Positions 41,116 through 49,797 of a DNA stretch of 55,741 bases are shown here, one piece after another; the stretch's first letter is position 1, and each line of letters begins with the position of its first letter. The notes under the pieces are model-generated. The model did not search any database. It saw only the letters and a program-made list of their open reading frames with translations, and was not told where the DNA came from. The stretch covers positions 1-55,741 of the forward strand of contig NZ_JAVVES010000010.1 of assembly GCF_032250955.1 (NCBI RefSeq), in the 5' to 3' direction. A program made the position numbers and the translations under genes. Origin of the DNA: Sulfuriflexus sp032250955 (lineage in GTDB: Bacteria > Pseudomonadota > Gammaproteobacteria > AKS1).

Positions 41116-43059
41116 TCAGCCGGGTGGTTGCCCCGGCGGGATAGCCCCGGGCAATGCAGGGCCGGTGGGGGCTTGTTGCAGCCGGGTCGCGGATTGCTCA
41201 ATCAGCCGCGGCTTGCCGTTTTCGAACTTTGCCCACATTAATTGACGACGCAGGCGCCGCTGTTCATCCATGCGCAGGCTGCCGGTCTGGCCGCTGAAGC
41301 GTTCGAACGGGTATTGCTGCAGGCGTTGCAGATGCGGGATGACACGATAGGCATCAAGGCCGAAGGCATACAGGCGGGCGTACTTTTCACTGCGGGCCGG
41401 CCACAGTTCACTGATGGCTGAGTGCAGTGGCGAGGTGTGACGACCGTTCAGGGTCCACGGCATGTCACCAAAGGTGATACCGTTCATGTCCCGATCCAGG
41501 CTCGTGTCGATATGGCCGCTATAGACATGTGAGGTCGCGTAAACAGGCAGGTCGCCGGCATCATAAAACTTCAGTTGCGGCCGTATCTGCCGAACCTGTT
41601 CCGGGAAGCCGGCAATAAAGGCAAAGTCCACGTCCTGTCGGCGGCGAGCGTTAAACTCGACACTTCTGCCCAGTACCCGGCGCAGGGTTTGATAACGTTT
41701 CTTACTGTCATCGACATTAAGCAGGTCGCGAATCGATTTTGCATAATCCGGTGCTGCCAGCGGATAGGCCTGGATCTCGGTCAATTGGCCGCCGAGCTGC
41801 TGCCAGTGTTTATTAAAGGCTGCAAGCAGGCGTTCGCCCAGGGTCGTCTGCGGATAGATCATCACGCCCTGACTGTAGCCATCGAGCCAGATGCGCTCGG
41901 CAACCTGGCGTGCCTCATCCTCGGGCAACAGGGCAAACTGGTACAGCGCGGTGTTCGCCTGTTGCCCCTGTGTATTGTTCAATGCCAGCGTGGGCACGGA
42001 GAGCGTCACCTCTTCAACAAGCCTGCTGACGGAGGTTTTGCTTAGCGGCCCGACGACAAGCTCGGCGCCATCCTTTACGGCCTGCTGGTAAACGAGGGCA
42101 ACATTCTCGTCATCGGCTGCATAGAGGCGCAGCCGGGTCGCCTGTTCGGCGGGTTTGTCTGCGTAATAGGCGGCGAGAAACCCGTCGCGGACCGCGCTCG
42201 CCGCGTCGGCATAGTCACCCTGCATGGGCAGCAACAGGGCAATTTGTTTCGCTCGCGGGCTGATGATGGTGTTGATGTCGCGCAGGGTATCGATAAAACG
42301 CCGGGCGGCCGGATGCCCTGGATGACGGTTACGCCATTGTTCCAGCTGCTCCTGGGTGGAGCGGCCGCGCTTGTTCATTACCGCCAGCTCCAGCCACGCC
42401 CGTAAAGGCCCGGGCGTGCTGGTCGCATAAAGACTGCTCAGGGCCACTTCATTCAGCATATTCAGTTCGGTCCACAGGGCAGATTGGTTGGCATCCTGCT
42501 CAAGGGGATCCGTGAGCAGGCTATCCAGCACGACATACTGGCGCGCGGCCTCATAATGATTGCCGAGGCGGGCATACGCGGCTGATTGCACGGCGAGCAG
42601 TTGACGTAACTGTGCGGTTTCCATGGGCTCGTCACGCAACAGGGCAAGCTGCTCCAGTGCGGCGGCGGGCCGGTTCATGGCCAGTTGCAGGCGGGCGCTA
42701 TGCAGGCGTACCGGCAGGGCATTGTGCTGGCGAATTTGCCCCAGGGTCTCGGCCGCGGCGTCGACCTGCCCGTCTAAAAGTAAGGACTTACTTGCCTGTA
42801 ACAGGTAGTTATCCTGTTGTTCGGGGCTGGCGGTCGCCGCGAGCGCCAACCAGGCCTGCGCGGCGGCGGCATGCTGCCCCTGGCTGGTCAGGGCCGCGGC
42901 GGATTCTGCCGGGGTCCTGGTGGTGTCGGCTGGCTTGTCGGGTGCCTCGCCGGGCGTGGTACAGGCGCTGAGCGAGAGCAGCAATGCTCCGCCCATTAAT
43001 AATAATGAGAGTTGTCGGGCGGCAGCCAGGAAACCGGGGTGTGTTACAGTTGCGATCAT
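41116..43059 (-). CDS. lpoA: penicillin-binding protein activator LpoA
   Basis: A 647-residue outer-membrane lipoprotein. The lipobox is LSAC with Cys33. The N-terminal helical repeat domain (about 50-290) is followed by a periplasmic-binding-protein-like domain opening KQIALLLPMQGDYADAASAVRDGF. LpoA reaches through the periplasm to activate PBP1a (gene elsewhere). It is divergent from rsmI with only 36 nt between the two start codons, so their promoters must overlap coding sequence. Confidence 0.94.
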   Translation of the reverse strand: MIATVTHPGFLAAARQLSLLLMGGALLLSLSACTTPGEAPDKPADTTRTPAESAAALTSQGQHAAAAQAWLALAATASPEQQDNYLLQASKSLLLDGQVDAAAETLGQIRQHNALPVRLHSARLQLAMNRPAAALEQLALLRDEPMETAQLRQLLAVQSAAYARLGNHYEAARQYVVLDSLLTDPLEQDANQSALWTELNMLNEVALSSLYATSTPGPLRAWLELAVMNKRGRSTQEQLEQWRNRHPGHPAARRFIDTLRDINTIISPRAKQIALLLPMQGDYADAASAVRDGFLAAYYADKPAEQATRLRLYAADDENVALVYQQAVKDGAELVVGPLSKTSVSRLVEEVTLSVPTLALNNTQGQQANTALYQFALLPEDEARQVAERIWLDGYSQGVMIYPQTTLGERLLAAFNKHWQQLGGQLTEIQAYPLAAPDYAKSIRDLLNVDDSKKRYQTLRRVLGRSVEFNARRRQDVDFAFIAGFPEQVRQIRPQLKFYDAGDLPVYATSHVYSGHIDTSLDRDMNGITFGDMPWTLNGRHTSPLHSAISELWPARSEKYARLYAFGLDAYRVIPHLQRLQQYPFERFSGQTGSLRMDEQRRLRRQLMWAKFENGKPRLIEQSATRLQQAPTGPALPGAIPPGQPPG

Positions 43060-43095
43060 GGCAGCACAGTATCTTGGCCTATTCGAGGCCTGTCA

Positions 43096-43944
43096 ATGAA
43101 TTCGGGCACACTCTTTGTCGTCGCGACCCCTATTGGTAACCTTGGTGACCTGAGCCCGCGCGCCTCCGCGATCATCTCCCAGGTAGCGCTCGTCGCCGCC
43201 GAAGATACCCGCGTGACCCGGCGACTGTTGCAGCATATTGGTTGTGACACGCCGATGCTGTCCTTGCACGATCATAATGAAAACCAGCGTATCGCCGGGT
43301 TGCTGGCGCGTTTGCAGGCCGGAGAGGATGTGGCGCTGGTTTCGGATGCCGGCACCCCCCTGATCAGTGACCCAGGCTATAGCCTGGTCCGGGCCGTGCG
43401 CCAGGCGGGGGTGAAGGTGGTTCCTGTTCCGGGACCATCGGCCCTGGTCACGGCATTGTCCGTGGCCGGCTTGCCGACAGACCGCTTTGTTTTTGAGGGC
43501 TTTCTGTCCGCCAAGCCAGCCGCACGCCGGACCCGCCTGACAGAATTGGCCCCGGAAACGCGAACCCTGGTCTTTTACGAATCCCCACATCGTATCCTTG
43601 CGACGCTGGCCGATTTGCGCGATGTGCTCGGGAGTGAGCGCGAGGCCGTAGTGGCACGTGAGCTGACCAAGACCTTTGAAACCCTGCACGGCGACACGCT
43701 TGGCGCCCTGTATGAATGGGCCGCGGCAGACAGCAACCAGCAGCGTGGTGAATTTGTGCTGGTGGTCGCCGGCGCGAGCGAGGAGCCGTCAGCCAGCAAG
43801 ATTGATGAGGATCACCTGCTCCAGGTCCTGCTCAAAGAGCTGCCGGTTAAACAGGCCGCCGGACTCGCGGCGCAGATCACCCGCGGCAAACGCAATGCCC
43901 TTTATGCCCGGGCCCTGGAATTACAAAAAGATAAATCCGACTAA
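43096..43944 (+). CDS. rsmI: 16S rRNA 2'-O-ribose C1402 methyltransferase RsmI
   Basis: A 282-residue SAM-dependent tetrapyrrole-methylase-fold enzyme. Motifs are LFVVATPIGNLGDLSPRA, AAEDTRVTRRLL, LVSDAGTPLISDPGY and PVPGPSALVTALS. It methylates the ribose of C1402 in 16S rRNA; the N4 methyl of the same base is added by RsmH, also encoded in this window. GAGG lies 8 nt before the chosen ATG. Confidence 0.96.
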   Translation: MNSGTLFVVATPIGNLGDLSPRASAIISQVALVAAEDTRVTRRLLQHIGCDTPMLSLHDHNENQRIAGLLARLQAGEDVALVSDAGTPLISDPGYSLVRAVRQAGVKVVPVPGPSALVTALSVAGLPTDRFVFEGFLSAKPAARRTRLTELAPETRTLVFYESPHRILATLADLRDVLGSEREAVVARELTKTFETLHGDTLGALYEWAAADSNQQRGEFVLVVAGASEEPSASKIDEDHLLQVLLKELPVKQAAGLAAQITRGKRNALYARALELQKDKSD

Positions 43945-44154
43945 TTTATTCCCCGCCTCGTTCTGCCATTTCCTTAACAGGTATCAACAGCTGGCAACGA
44001 ACAAAGGGACAAAAGCGGTTTTCTTCTGCCCTTTTCGGGCTCTCCGGGACACCGGCCCTCCGCCTTCTCCGCAGCAGGATCGGACCATCGGCAGGTCTGG
44101 CCTGTGGCGGTGCATTAATTGTCTATGTAAGGTCCGCCCAGCGTTTGCTTCAGG

Positions 44155-44160
44155 TATAAT
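44155..44160 (+). promoter_or_regulatory. -10 element of the rnpB promoter
   Basis: A perfect TATAAT ends 7 nt before the first base of the RNase P RNA. The -35 region is poor (no clear TTGACA-like box at 16-18 nt). Confidence 0.6.
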
Positions 44161-44167
44161 AAAATTG

Positions 44168-44526
44168 GAAGTTGGCCAGGCGATCGCTGTTCCGCAAGGG
44201 ATGGAGGAAAGTCCGGGCTCCACAGGGCAGAGTGCCAGGTAACGCCTGGGAGGTGAAAGCCTACGGAAAGTGCCGCAGAAAATATACCGCCTAAGCGGGC
44301 CCGTTTATTCGGGGTCGCCGGTAAGGGTGAAATGGTGCGGTAAGAGCGCACCGCGCAGCTGGTAACAGCTGTGGCAGGGTAAACCCCACTCGGAGCAAGA
44401 CCAAATAGGGGAACGTTGGTGTGGCCCGCACTGTTCCCGGGTAGGTTGCTTGAGGTACGTGGTGACACGTATCCCAGATGAATGGTCGTCCACGACAGAA
44501 CCCGGCTTATCGGCCAACTTCCACCT
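44168..44526 (+). ncRNA. rnpB: RNase P RNA, bacterial class A
   Basis: About 359 nt. The ends pair as helix P1: GGAAGTTGGCC (from 44167) with GGCCAACTTCC (44512-44522). Conserved core blocks are present in order: GAGGAAAGTCCGGGCTCC, TGCCAGGTAACGCCTGG, GGTAAGGGTGAAA, GCGGTAAGAGCGCACCGC, GCAAGACCAAATAGGG, and near the 3' end AGATGAATGGTCGTCCACGA and CAGAACCCGGCTTATCGG. Helix P3 is short, with a GCAA loop, compared with E. coli. It is the catalytic part of RNase P, which trims tRNA 5' ends. The exact 3' end is a judgment from the P1 helix. Confidence 0.97.
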
Positions 44527-44693
44527 TTGTGTTTTCTTAATAATCCCCTCTAAGTTATCCATGTAACCTGTTGTTTTTATTGATTTGCAATTTTTCTATT
44601 GTTGCTTTTTTGCGACGTATTTCACAGTTCCTGACCTCCTCTAAGTCCTTGTGTGTAAAGCAAGAAATCCCAAATAGGGTGGGATGTATTCGC

Positions 44694-44722
44694 TTGACAG
44701 TGGTATAGGTGAGGCATATAGT
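44694..44722 (+). promoter_or_regulatory. promoter of the dcw cluster (mraZp)
   Basis: A perfect -35 TTGACA (44694-44699), a 17-nt spacer and -10 TATAGT (44717-44722; 5 of 6). This is the best sigma-70 promoter in the window. It lies about 57 nt upstream of mraZ and would drive the whole mraZ-rsmH-ftsL-ftsI-mur run. Confidence 0.85.
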
Positions 44723-44756
44723 GCAAATAAGTGGTATAAAGTGGAAATAAATGGAT
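44721..44756 (+). promoter_or_regulatory. MraZ-type operator repeats
   Basis: Four units spaced exactly 10 bp start at 44721, 44731, 44741 and 44751: GTGCAA, GTGGTA, GTGGAA, ATGGAT. Looser copies GTGGTA (44700) and GTGGGA (44679) lie inside and just before the promoter. Ten-bp spacing of TGGnA-like boxes next to the mraZ promoter is how the MraZ repressor binds in E. coli, so self-repression is likely (inference). Confidence 0.7.
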
Positions 44757-44778
44757 CGAAGAGGCGGAGAGGAACAGA

Positions 44779-45231
44779 GTGTTTCGAGGGGTCAACAACA
44801 TCACGATGGACGCGAAAGGTCGCATGGCTATGCCGACGCGATATCGCGACCGCCTGCACGAGCGTTGTGATGGCCAGCTCGTCATCACGGTTGACCGTGA
44901 TCACTGCCTGTTGCTGTACCCGTTACCTGAGTGGGAAGAGATCGAGCGCAAGCTGGTGCGGTTGCCGAGCTTCAACAAGCAGAGCCGTCGTCTGCAGCGC
45001 TTGCTGATTGGCCACGCAACCGAGTGTCAGCTGGATGCGAATGGGCGCGTGTTACTGCCCCCGCCGCTGCGTGAATTTGCCAGTCTGAATCGGCAGGCAG
45101 TGCTGATCGGGCAGGGCAACAAGTTTGAGCTCTGGGATGAGCAAATCTGGAACGAACGTCGGGATGTCTGGCTGGCGGAAGAGGATGACGAACTTGATAT
45201 GCCAGACGAACTTGAATCGCTGTCACTTTAG
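44779..45231 (+). CDS. mraZ: transcriptional regulator MraZ
   Basis: A 150-residue protein with two SpoVT/AbrB-like MraZ domains, each with the DxxxR signature: MDAKGRMAMPTRYR (10-23) and LDANGRVLLPPPLRE (about 85-99). MraZ forms a ring and represses the dcw promoter. The start is GTG at 44779 with GAGAGGA before it. It is first in the cluster; rsmH follows after 51 nt. Confidence 0.96.
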   Translation: MFRGVNNITMDAKGRMAMPTRYRDRLHERCDGQLVITVDRDHCLLLYPLPEWEEIERKLVRLPSFNKQSRRLQRLLIGHATECQLDANGRVLLPPPLREFASLNRQAVLIGQGNKFELWDEQIWNERRDVWLAEEDDELDMPDELESLSL

Positions 45232-45282
45232 GCGAAGCCGGCTGCTGCCGGCGACAATTGCAACGGTATAGATGCGGCACAT

Positions 45283-46227
45283 ATGAGCGGCCCAGCTGAA
45301 AAAGATTATCACCATAAGCCGGTCATGCTCGAAGCAGTGCTTGCCGGTTTGAACATCAAACCCGACGGCGTGTACGTCGATTGCACTTTCGGCCGCGGTG
45401 GACATGCACGAGCAATACTCGAACAACTCGGGCCGGAAGGACGATTACTGGCCCTGGACAGGGACCCGCAGGCAGTTGAGGCGGCGCAGGAACTGGCAGA
45501 GCAAGACGAACGATTCAGCATACAGCGAGGTTCGTTCACGATGTTAAAGGCGCTGGTCGAAGATAGTGACTTACTGGGCAAGGTCGATGGCTTGTTTCTC
45601 GACCTTGGCGTCTCGTCGCCACAGCTTGATGATCCCGGGCGCGGCTTCAGTTTTCAATACGAAGGTCCGCTGGACATGCGCATGGATTACGAGAGTGGCC
45701 AGTCGGCCGCCGAATGGCTGGCGACAGCCGGTGAACGAGAGATAAGCCAGGTGCTGTTTGATTACGGTGAAGAACGTCATGGCAAACGTATTGCCCGTGC
45801 GATCTGCAAGGCCCGCGAGGAAACCCCGATTACCACGACAGCGCAACTGGCCGAGATTATCTCCGCGGCCAACCCCTCGCATGAAAAACACAAGCACCCG
45901 GCTACCCGTAGTTTCCAGGCCATTCGTATTTTCATTAACAGGGAACTGGATGAACTGCATGAAGTGCTCGCCCAGGTACTCGAGGTGCTTGCTGCCGGTG
46001 GTCGACTCGTCGTTATCAGTTTTCACTCACTGGAAGACCGTATCGTGAAACGCTTCATTCGCCAGCAGGTTCGCGGTGATGACTTGCCGCGTGACCTGCC
46101 GGTCACCGCCGACATGTTAAATCCACGCATGCGCGCCATTGGCAAAGCCATTTATGCAGATGAGGCTGAGCTGAGGTTTAACCCGCGCGCCCGTAGTGCC
46201 GTGTTACGTATCGCGGAGCGACTCTGA
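45283..46227 (+). CDS. rsmH: 16S rRNA N4-cytosine-C1402 methyltransferase RsmH
   Basis: A 314-residue SAM-dependent methyltransferase (MraW). Motifs are HKPVMLEAVLAGL, DCTFGRGGHARAIL, FLDLGVSSPQLDDPGRGFSF and VVISFHSLEDRIVKRF. It methylates N4 of C1402 in 16S rRNA, the same base that RsmI modifies on the ribose. Its stop overlaps the ftsL start. Confidence 0.97.
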   Translation: MSGPAEKDYHHKPVMLEAVLAGLNIKPDGVYVDCTFGRGGHARAILEQLGPEGRLLALDRDPQAVEAAQELAEQDERFSIQRGSFTMLKALVEDSDLLGKVDGLFLDLGVSSPQLDDPGRGFSFQYEGPLDMRMDYESGQSAAEWLATAGEREISQVLFDYGEERHGKRIARAICKAREETPITTTAQLAEIISAANPSHEKHKHPATRSFQAIRIFINRELDELHEVLAQVLEVLAAGGRLVVISFHSLEDRIVKRFIRQQVRGDDLPRDLPVTADMLNPRMRAIGKAIYADEAELRFNPRARSAVLRIAERL

Positions 46228-46493
46228 TGCAGATCCCGGCAGGTATGACATTGCTGGGTGTAGCGGTCATGGTTTCGGCCCTGGCGGTCGTCTATAGCCG
46301 ACATGAAAGTCGCAAATTATTCGTCGAGTTGCAGGCCTTGCAGGAAGAGCGCGATGAAATGAATGTGGACTGGGGGCGTTTGCAACTCGAGCAAAGTACC
46401 TGGACCACCCATGGGCGTGTTGCCGATACGGCGCGTGAACGCCTCGACATGGTAGTACCTGAAACCGCGAAAATCAGGATACTCAGATACTAA
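46227..46493 (+). CDS. ftsL: cell division protein FtsL
   Basis: An 88-residue bitopic membrane protein. The membrane segment is about residues 5-22 (TLLGVAVMVSALAVVYS); the periplasmic part is a coiled coil (KLFVELQALQEERDEMNVDWGRL). It forms a complex with FtsB and FtsQ at the septum and helps turn on FtsWI. Overlaps rsmH and ftsI by 1 nt each. Confidence 0.95.
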   Translation: MQIPAGMTLLGVAVMVSALAVVYSRHESRKLFVELQALQEERDEMNVDWGRLQLEQSTWTTHGRVADTARERLDMVVPETAKIRILRY

Positions 46494-48226
46494 TGACGAC
46501 GTCAGATAAACAACCACTTTATCGCTTTCGCAGCCGCTTTGCGCTGGGGCTGTTGTTGCTGAGCGCGGTTCTCCTCAGCTGGCGGATTGTTGACCTGCAT
46601 GTGGTGCATCATGACTTCCTGCAGGGACAGGGCGATGCGCGCTCCCTGCGCGTGGTCGCGCTGGCTGCGCACCGTGGCATGATCACGGACAGGCACGGCG
46701 AACCCCTCGCCATCAGCACGCCGGTAGATTCGATCTGGGCCAATCCACAGGAATTGTTACTGGCACGGGAACGCCTGCCGGAACTGGCGCGGGTACTGGA
46801 ACTCGAGCCGGATAAACTGCAGCAGACCCTGGCTTCGCGTCGCGGCCGCGAGTTCGTTTACCTGCGGCGGCACAGTCACCCGGATATGGCACAGCAGGTC
46901 GTCAACCTGGCGCTTCCCGGCGTCTCATTGCAACGTGAATATCGCCGCTATTACCCGGCGGCAGAAGTCACCGGGCACCTGGTGGGTTTTACCAATATCG
47001 ATGACGAAGGTCAGGAAGGTATCGAGCTGGCCTACGATGACTGGTTGCGCGGTCAGCCGGGCAGCAAACGGGTGTTGAAAGACCGGCTTGGTCGTACTGT
47101 TGAGAATGTCGAAAGTATCAGCGTGCCACAGCCGGGTGGTTCGCTGGCCCTGAGTATTGATCGCCGGATTCAATACCTTGCTTATAGCGAACTCAAGGCT
47201 GCGGTACAGAAACACAAGGCCCGCTCCGGCTCAGCCGTGGTGCTGGATGTCAGGAGCGGCGAAGTACTGGCGATGGTCAACCAGCCGGCGTTTAATCCGA
47301 ACAATCGACGTAACCTGCGGGGTGATCATTATCGCAATCGAGTGGTGACGGATGTCTTTGAGCCCGGCTCGACACTGAAACCCTTTACGGTGGCCGCTGC
47401 GCTTGAATCCGGTGCGTTTACTCCTGAGACACCGATCCAGACAACGCCTGGCTATTACATGGTTGGTACGAATACGGTTAAGGACCATAGAAATTACGGC
47501 CTCATTGATGTGGCAACCGTGTTGCAAAAATCCAGCAATGTCGGTGCCAGCAAGATGGCCCTGACCCTGACTGCCGAGCAGCAGTGGGAGATGCTGACGC
47601 GGGTAGGCCTGGGTGAGATCACCAGCAGCGGCTTCCCTGGTGAATCGAGCGGCATGTTAACCGGATATCGTAATTGGCGTGAGATTGACCGTGCCACGCT
47701 CGCATTCGGTTACGGAATCTCGACTACCGTGCTGCAGTTGGCGCAGGCTTATAGCGTATTTGCCACAGGCGGTTACCTGCGCCCGGTTTACTTGCAGCGT
47801 ACTGAAAACCTGCAGGCCGTCAGCGATAATCAGAAGCGAGTCATGACCAGTAAAACCGCCATGCAGATCCGGCAGATGCTCGAAACTGTAGTGCAGGACG
47901 GCGGCACAGGAACGCGCGCGGCAGTAGCCGGTTACCGCGTGGCCGGTAAAACCGGCACCGTGCGAAAATCCGGAGTCGGTGGCTATGTCGAGGATCGTTA
48001 TCTGGCGCTGTTTGCCGGTCTGGCACCGGCAAGCAACCCCCGTCTGGTCATGGTGGTGATGATCAACGAGCCGGATAACGGCGAGTATTATGGCGGTGTC
48101 GTCGCGGCACCCGTGTTTGCAAAGGTTATGGCAGGCGCCTTGCGTTTGCTGAATATTGCACCGGATGCCCTGCCGGCAGAAAGCGGACAACTGCTTGCCG
48201 CCGCTGACAGTGGAGGTCAGCCATGA
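46493..48226 (+). CDS. ftsI: septal peptidoglycan transpeptidase FtsI (PBP3)
   Basis: A 577-residue class B penicillin-binding protein. One membrane anchor (about 16-36), the pedestal domain, and the transpeptidase domain with active Ser293 in GSTLK, SSN at 347-349 and KTGT (about 485). It cross-links peptidoglycan at the division site together with FtsW, encoded later in the cluster, and is a beta-lactam target. Overlaps ftsL by 1 nt and murE by 4 nt. Confidence 0.97.
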   Translation: MTTSDKQPLYRFRSRFALGLLLLSAVLLSWRIVDLHVVHHDFLQGQGDARSLRVVALAAHRGMITDRHGEPLAISTPVDSIWANPQELLLARERLPELARVLELEPDKLQQTLASRRGREFVYLRRHSHPDMAQQVVNLALPGVSLQREYRRYYPAAEVTGHLVGFTNIDDEGQEGIELAYDDWLRGQPGSKRVLKDRLGRTVENVESISVPQPGGSLALSIDRRIQYLAYSELKAAVQKHKARSGSAVVLDVRSGEVLAMVNQPAFNPNNRRNLRGDHYRNRVVTDVFEPGSTLKPFTVAAALESGAFTPETPIQTTPGYYMVGTNTVKDHRNYGLIDVATVLQKSSNVGASKMALTLTAEQQWEMLTRVGLGEITSSGFPGESSGMLTGYRNWREIDRATLAFGYGISTTVLQLAQAYSVFATGGYLRPVYLQRTENLQAVSDNQKRVMTSKTAMQIRQMLETVVQDGGTGTRAAVAGYRVAGKTGTVRKSGVGGYVEDRYLALFAGLAPASNPRLVMVVMINEPDNGEYYGGVVAAPVFAKVMAGALRLLNIAPDALPAESGQLLAAADSGGQP

Positions 48227-49797
48227 TGGCCACCGCACAGAATATCCAGCCCAGCTACCCGCTTGCCGGCTTGCTTGCCGGTCTTGCCGAGCAGCCTGTC
48301 GAAACTGCCTGCGAGATAACGGGCCTGAGCATGAACAGTCATGCTATTGACCAAGGGGATTTGTTTCTTGCCTGCGCCGGCACGCAGCGGCACGGCCTGC
48401 ACTATGCGGAAGAGGCAGTGGCAAAGGGTGCGGTTGCGGTTGCCTATGAGGTGACTGTCGGGAATGAATTACAGGGCGAGGCAGCTGAAATCCTGGGGCG
48501 TCTACAGGACAAGGCGATTCCACTCGTTGCCGTTCGGGAGCTAAGTCTCAAGGCCGGCATGATTGCCGAACGTTTTTACGCCGAGCCTTCAAAGGCCATG
48601 CATGTGATCGGCATTACCGGCACCAATGGCAAGACCTCCTGCAGCCATTTTCTGGCCGCGTTGTTATCGACAGACAAGCTGCCGTGCGGGGTCATCGGTA
48701 CGCTTGGCAATGGCAAGTTCGGCCAGCTAAAGACAACCACGCATACCACGCCCGATGCGCTCAGCCTGCATAAACTGTTTGCCGATATGCGCGACGACGG
48801 CTTGCAGTATGTGAGCATGGAGGCTTCCTCGCACGGTCTGGAGCAGGGCCGTATCAGCGGGGTGGCTTTTGATACCGCGGTGTTTACCAATCTCAGCCGC
48901 GACCACCTTGATTACCATGGTGACATGGAAAGTTATGCGCGCAGCAAACAAAAACTGTTCGAGCAGCCGGGGCTGCGATACGCCGTGATCAATGCCGATG
49001 ATAGTTTTGGTCGTGAGTTACTCGAGAGCCTGCCGGACAGCGTGCAGTCCGTGGCCTACAGCCTGAGTGATGAAGGTAATGCCGAGGCAAGTGAATTACG
49101 TAACAGCGTGATGCATCTAGGTTGCGTGCAGGGCAGTGATTTGCATTTCACCCAGGAAGGCATGTCGATGCAGGTCAGTACGCCATGGGGGGACGGTGAA
49201 CTGCATAGCCACCTGTTTGGCCGCTTCAATGCCAGCAACCTGCTGGCGGTGCTGGCGACCGCATTGCTGACCGGTATGCGTCTGCCGCAGGCCCTGCAAG
49301 GTATTGCAAAACTGCATAGCGTGCCGGGCCGCATGCAGCATATCGAGGTCACTGACGGAAAGCCGCTCATCGTCGTTGATTATGCACATACCCCGGATGC
49401 CTTGCAGCATGTGCTTGAGGCCTTGCGCGTGCATTGCGAGGGCAAACTGTGGTGCGTTTTCGGATGTGGTGGTGAACGTGATCGCGGCAAGCGGCCGTTG
49501 ATGGGCAGCATCGCCGAACAACTGGCGGATGAGATTATCCTGACCGATGACAATCCGCGTGGTGAAGACAGCGCGGCGATCATTGAAGATATCCGTGCCG
49601 GTATCCATGCCACCGGGAAACTGCACATTGAGTCGAATCGACGCGCCGCCATCGCTTATGCCATCGAACGGGCCTCGGCAGCAGATATTGTGCTGGTTGC
49701 CGGCAAGGGGCATGAAGATTACCAGCTGATCGGTCACGAACGCCTGCCGTTTAACGATGCCGCGGTCGTCACCGAGTTGCTCGGAGGTGCGCAATGA
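48223..49797 (+). CDS. murE: UDP-MurNAc-tripeptide synthetase MurE
   Basis: A 524-residue Mur ligase. The ATP loop is GITGTNGKTS (about 128-137), and DNPR at 443-446 marks enzymes that add meso-diaminopimelate rather than lysine. It therefore makes UDP-MurNAc-L-Ala-D-Glu-mDAP for Gram-negative peptidoglycan. It is slightly longer than the E. coli enzyme (495), with the extra residues spread over the N-terminal part. Overlaps murF by 4 nt. Confidence 0.97.
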   Translation: MMATAQNIQPSYPLAGLLAGLAEQPVETACEITGLSMNSHAIDQGDLFLACAGTQRHGLHYAEEAVAKGAVAVAYEVTVGNELQGEAAEILGRLQDKAIPLVAVRELSLKAGMIAERFYAEPSKAMHVIGITGTNGKTSCSHFLAALLSTDKLPCGVIGTLGNGKFGQLKTTTHTTPDALSLHKLFADMRDDGLQYVSMEASSHGLEQGRISGVAFDTAVFTNLSRDHLDYHGDMESYARSKQKLFEQPGLRYAVINADDSFGRELLESLPDSVQSVAYSLSDEGNAEASELRNSVMHLGCVQGSDLHFTQEGMSMQVSTPWGDGELHSHLFGRFNASNLLAVLATALLTGMRLPQALQGIAKLHSVPGRMQHIEVTDGKPLIVVDYAHTPDALQHVLEALRVHCEGKLWCVFGCGGERDRGKRPLMGSIAEQLADEIILTDDNPRGEDSAAIIEDIRAGIHATGKLHIESNRRAAIAYAIERASAADIVLVAGKGHEDYQLIGHERLPFNDAAVVTELLGGAQ

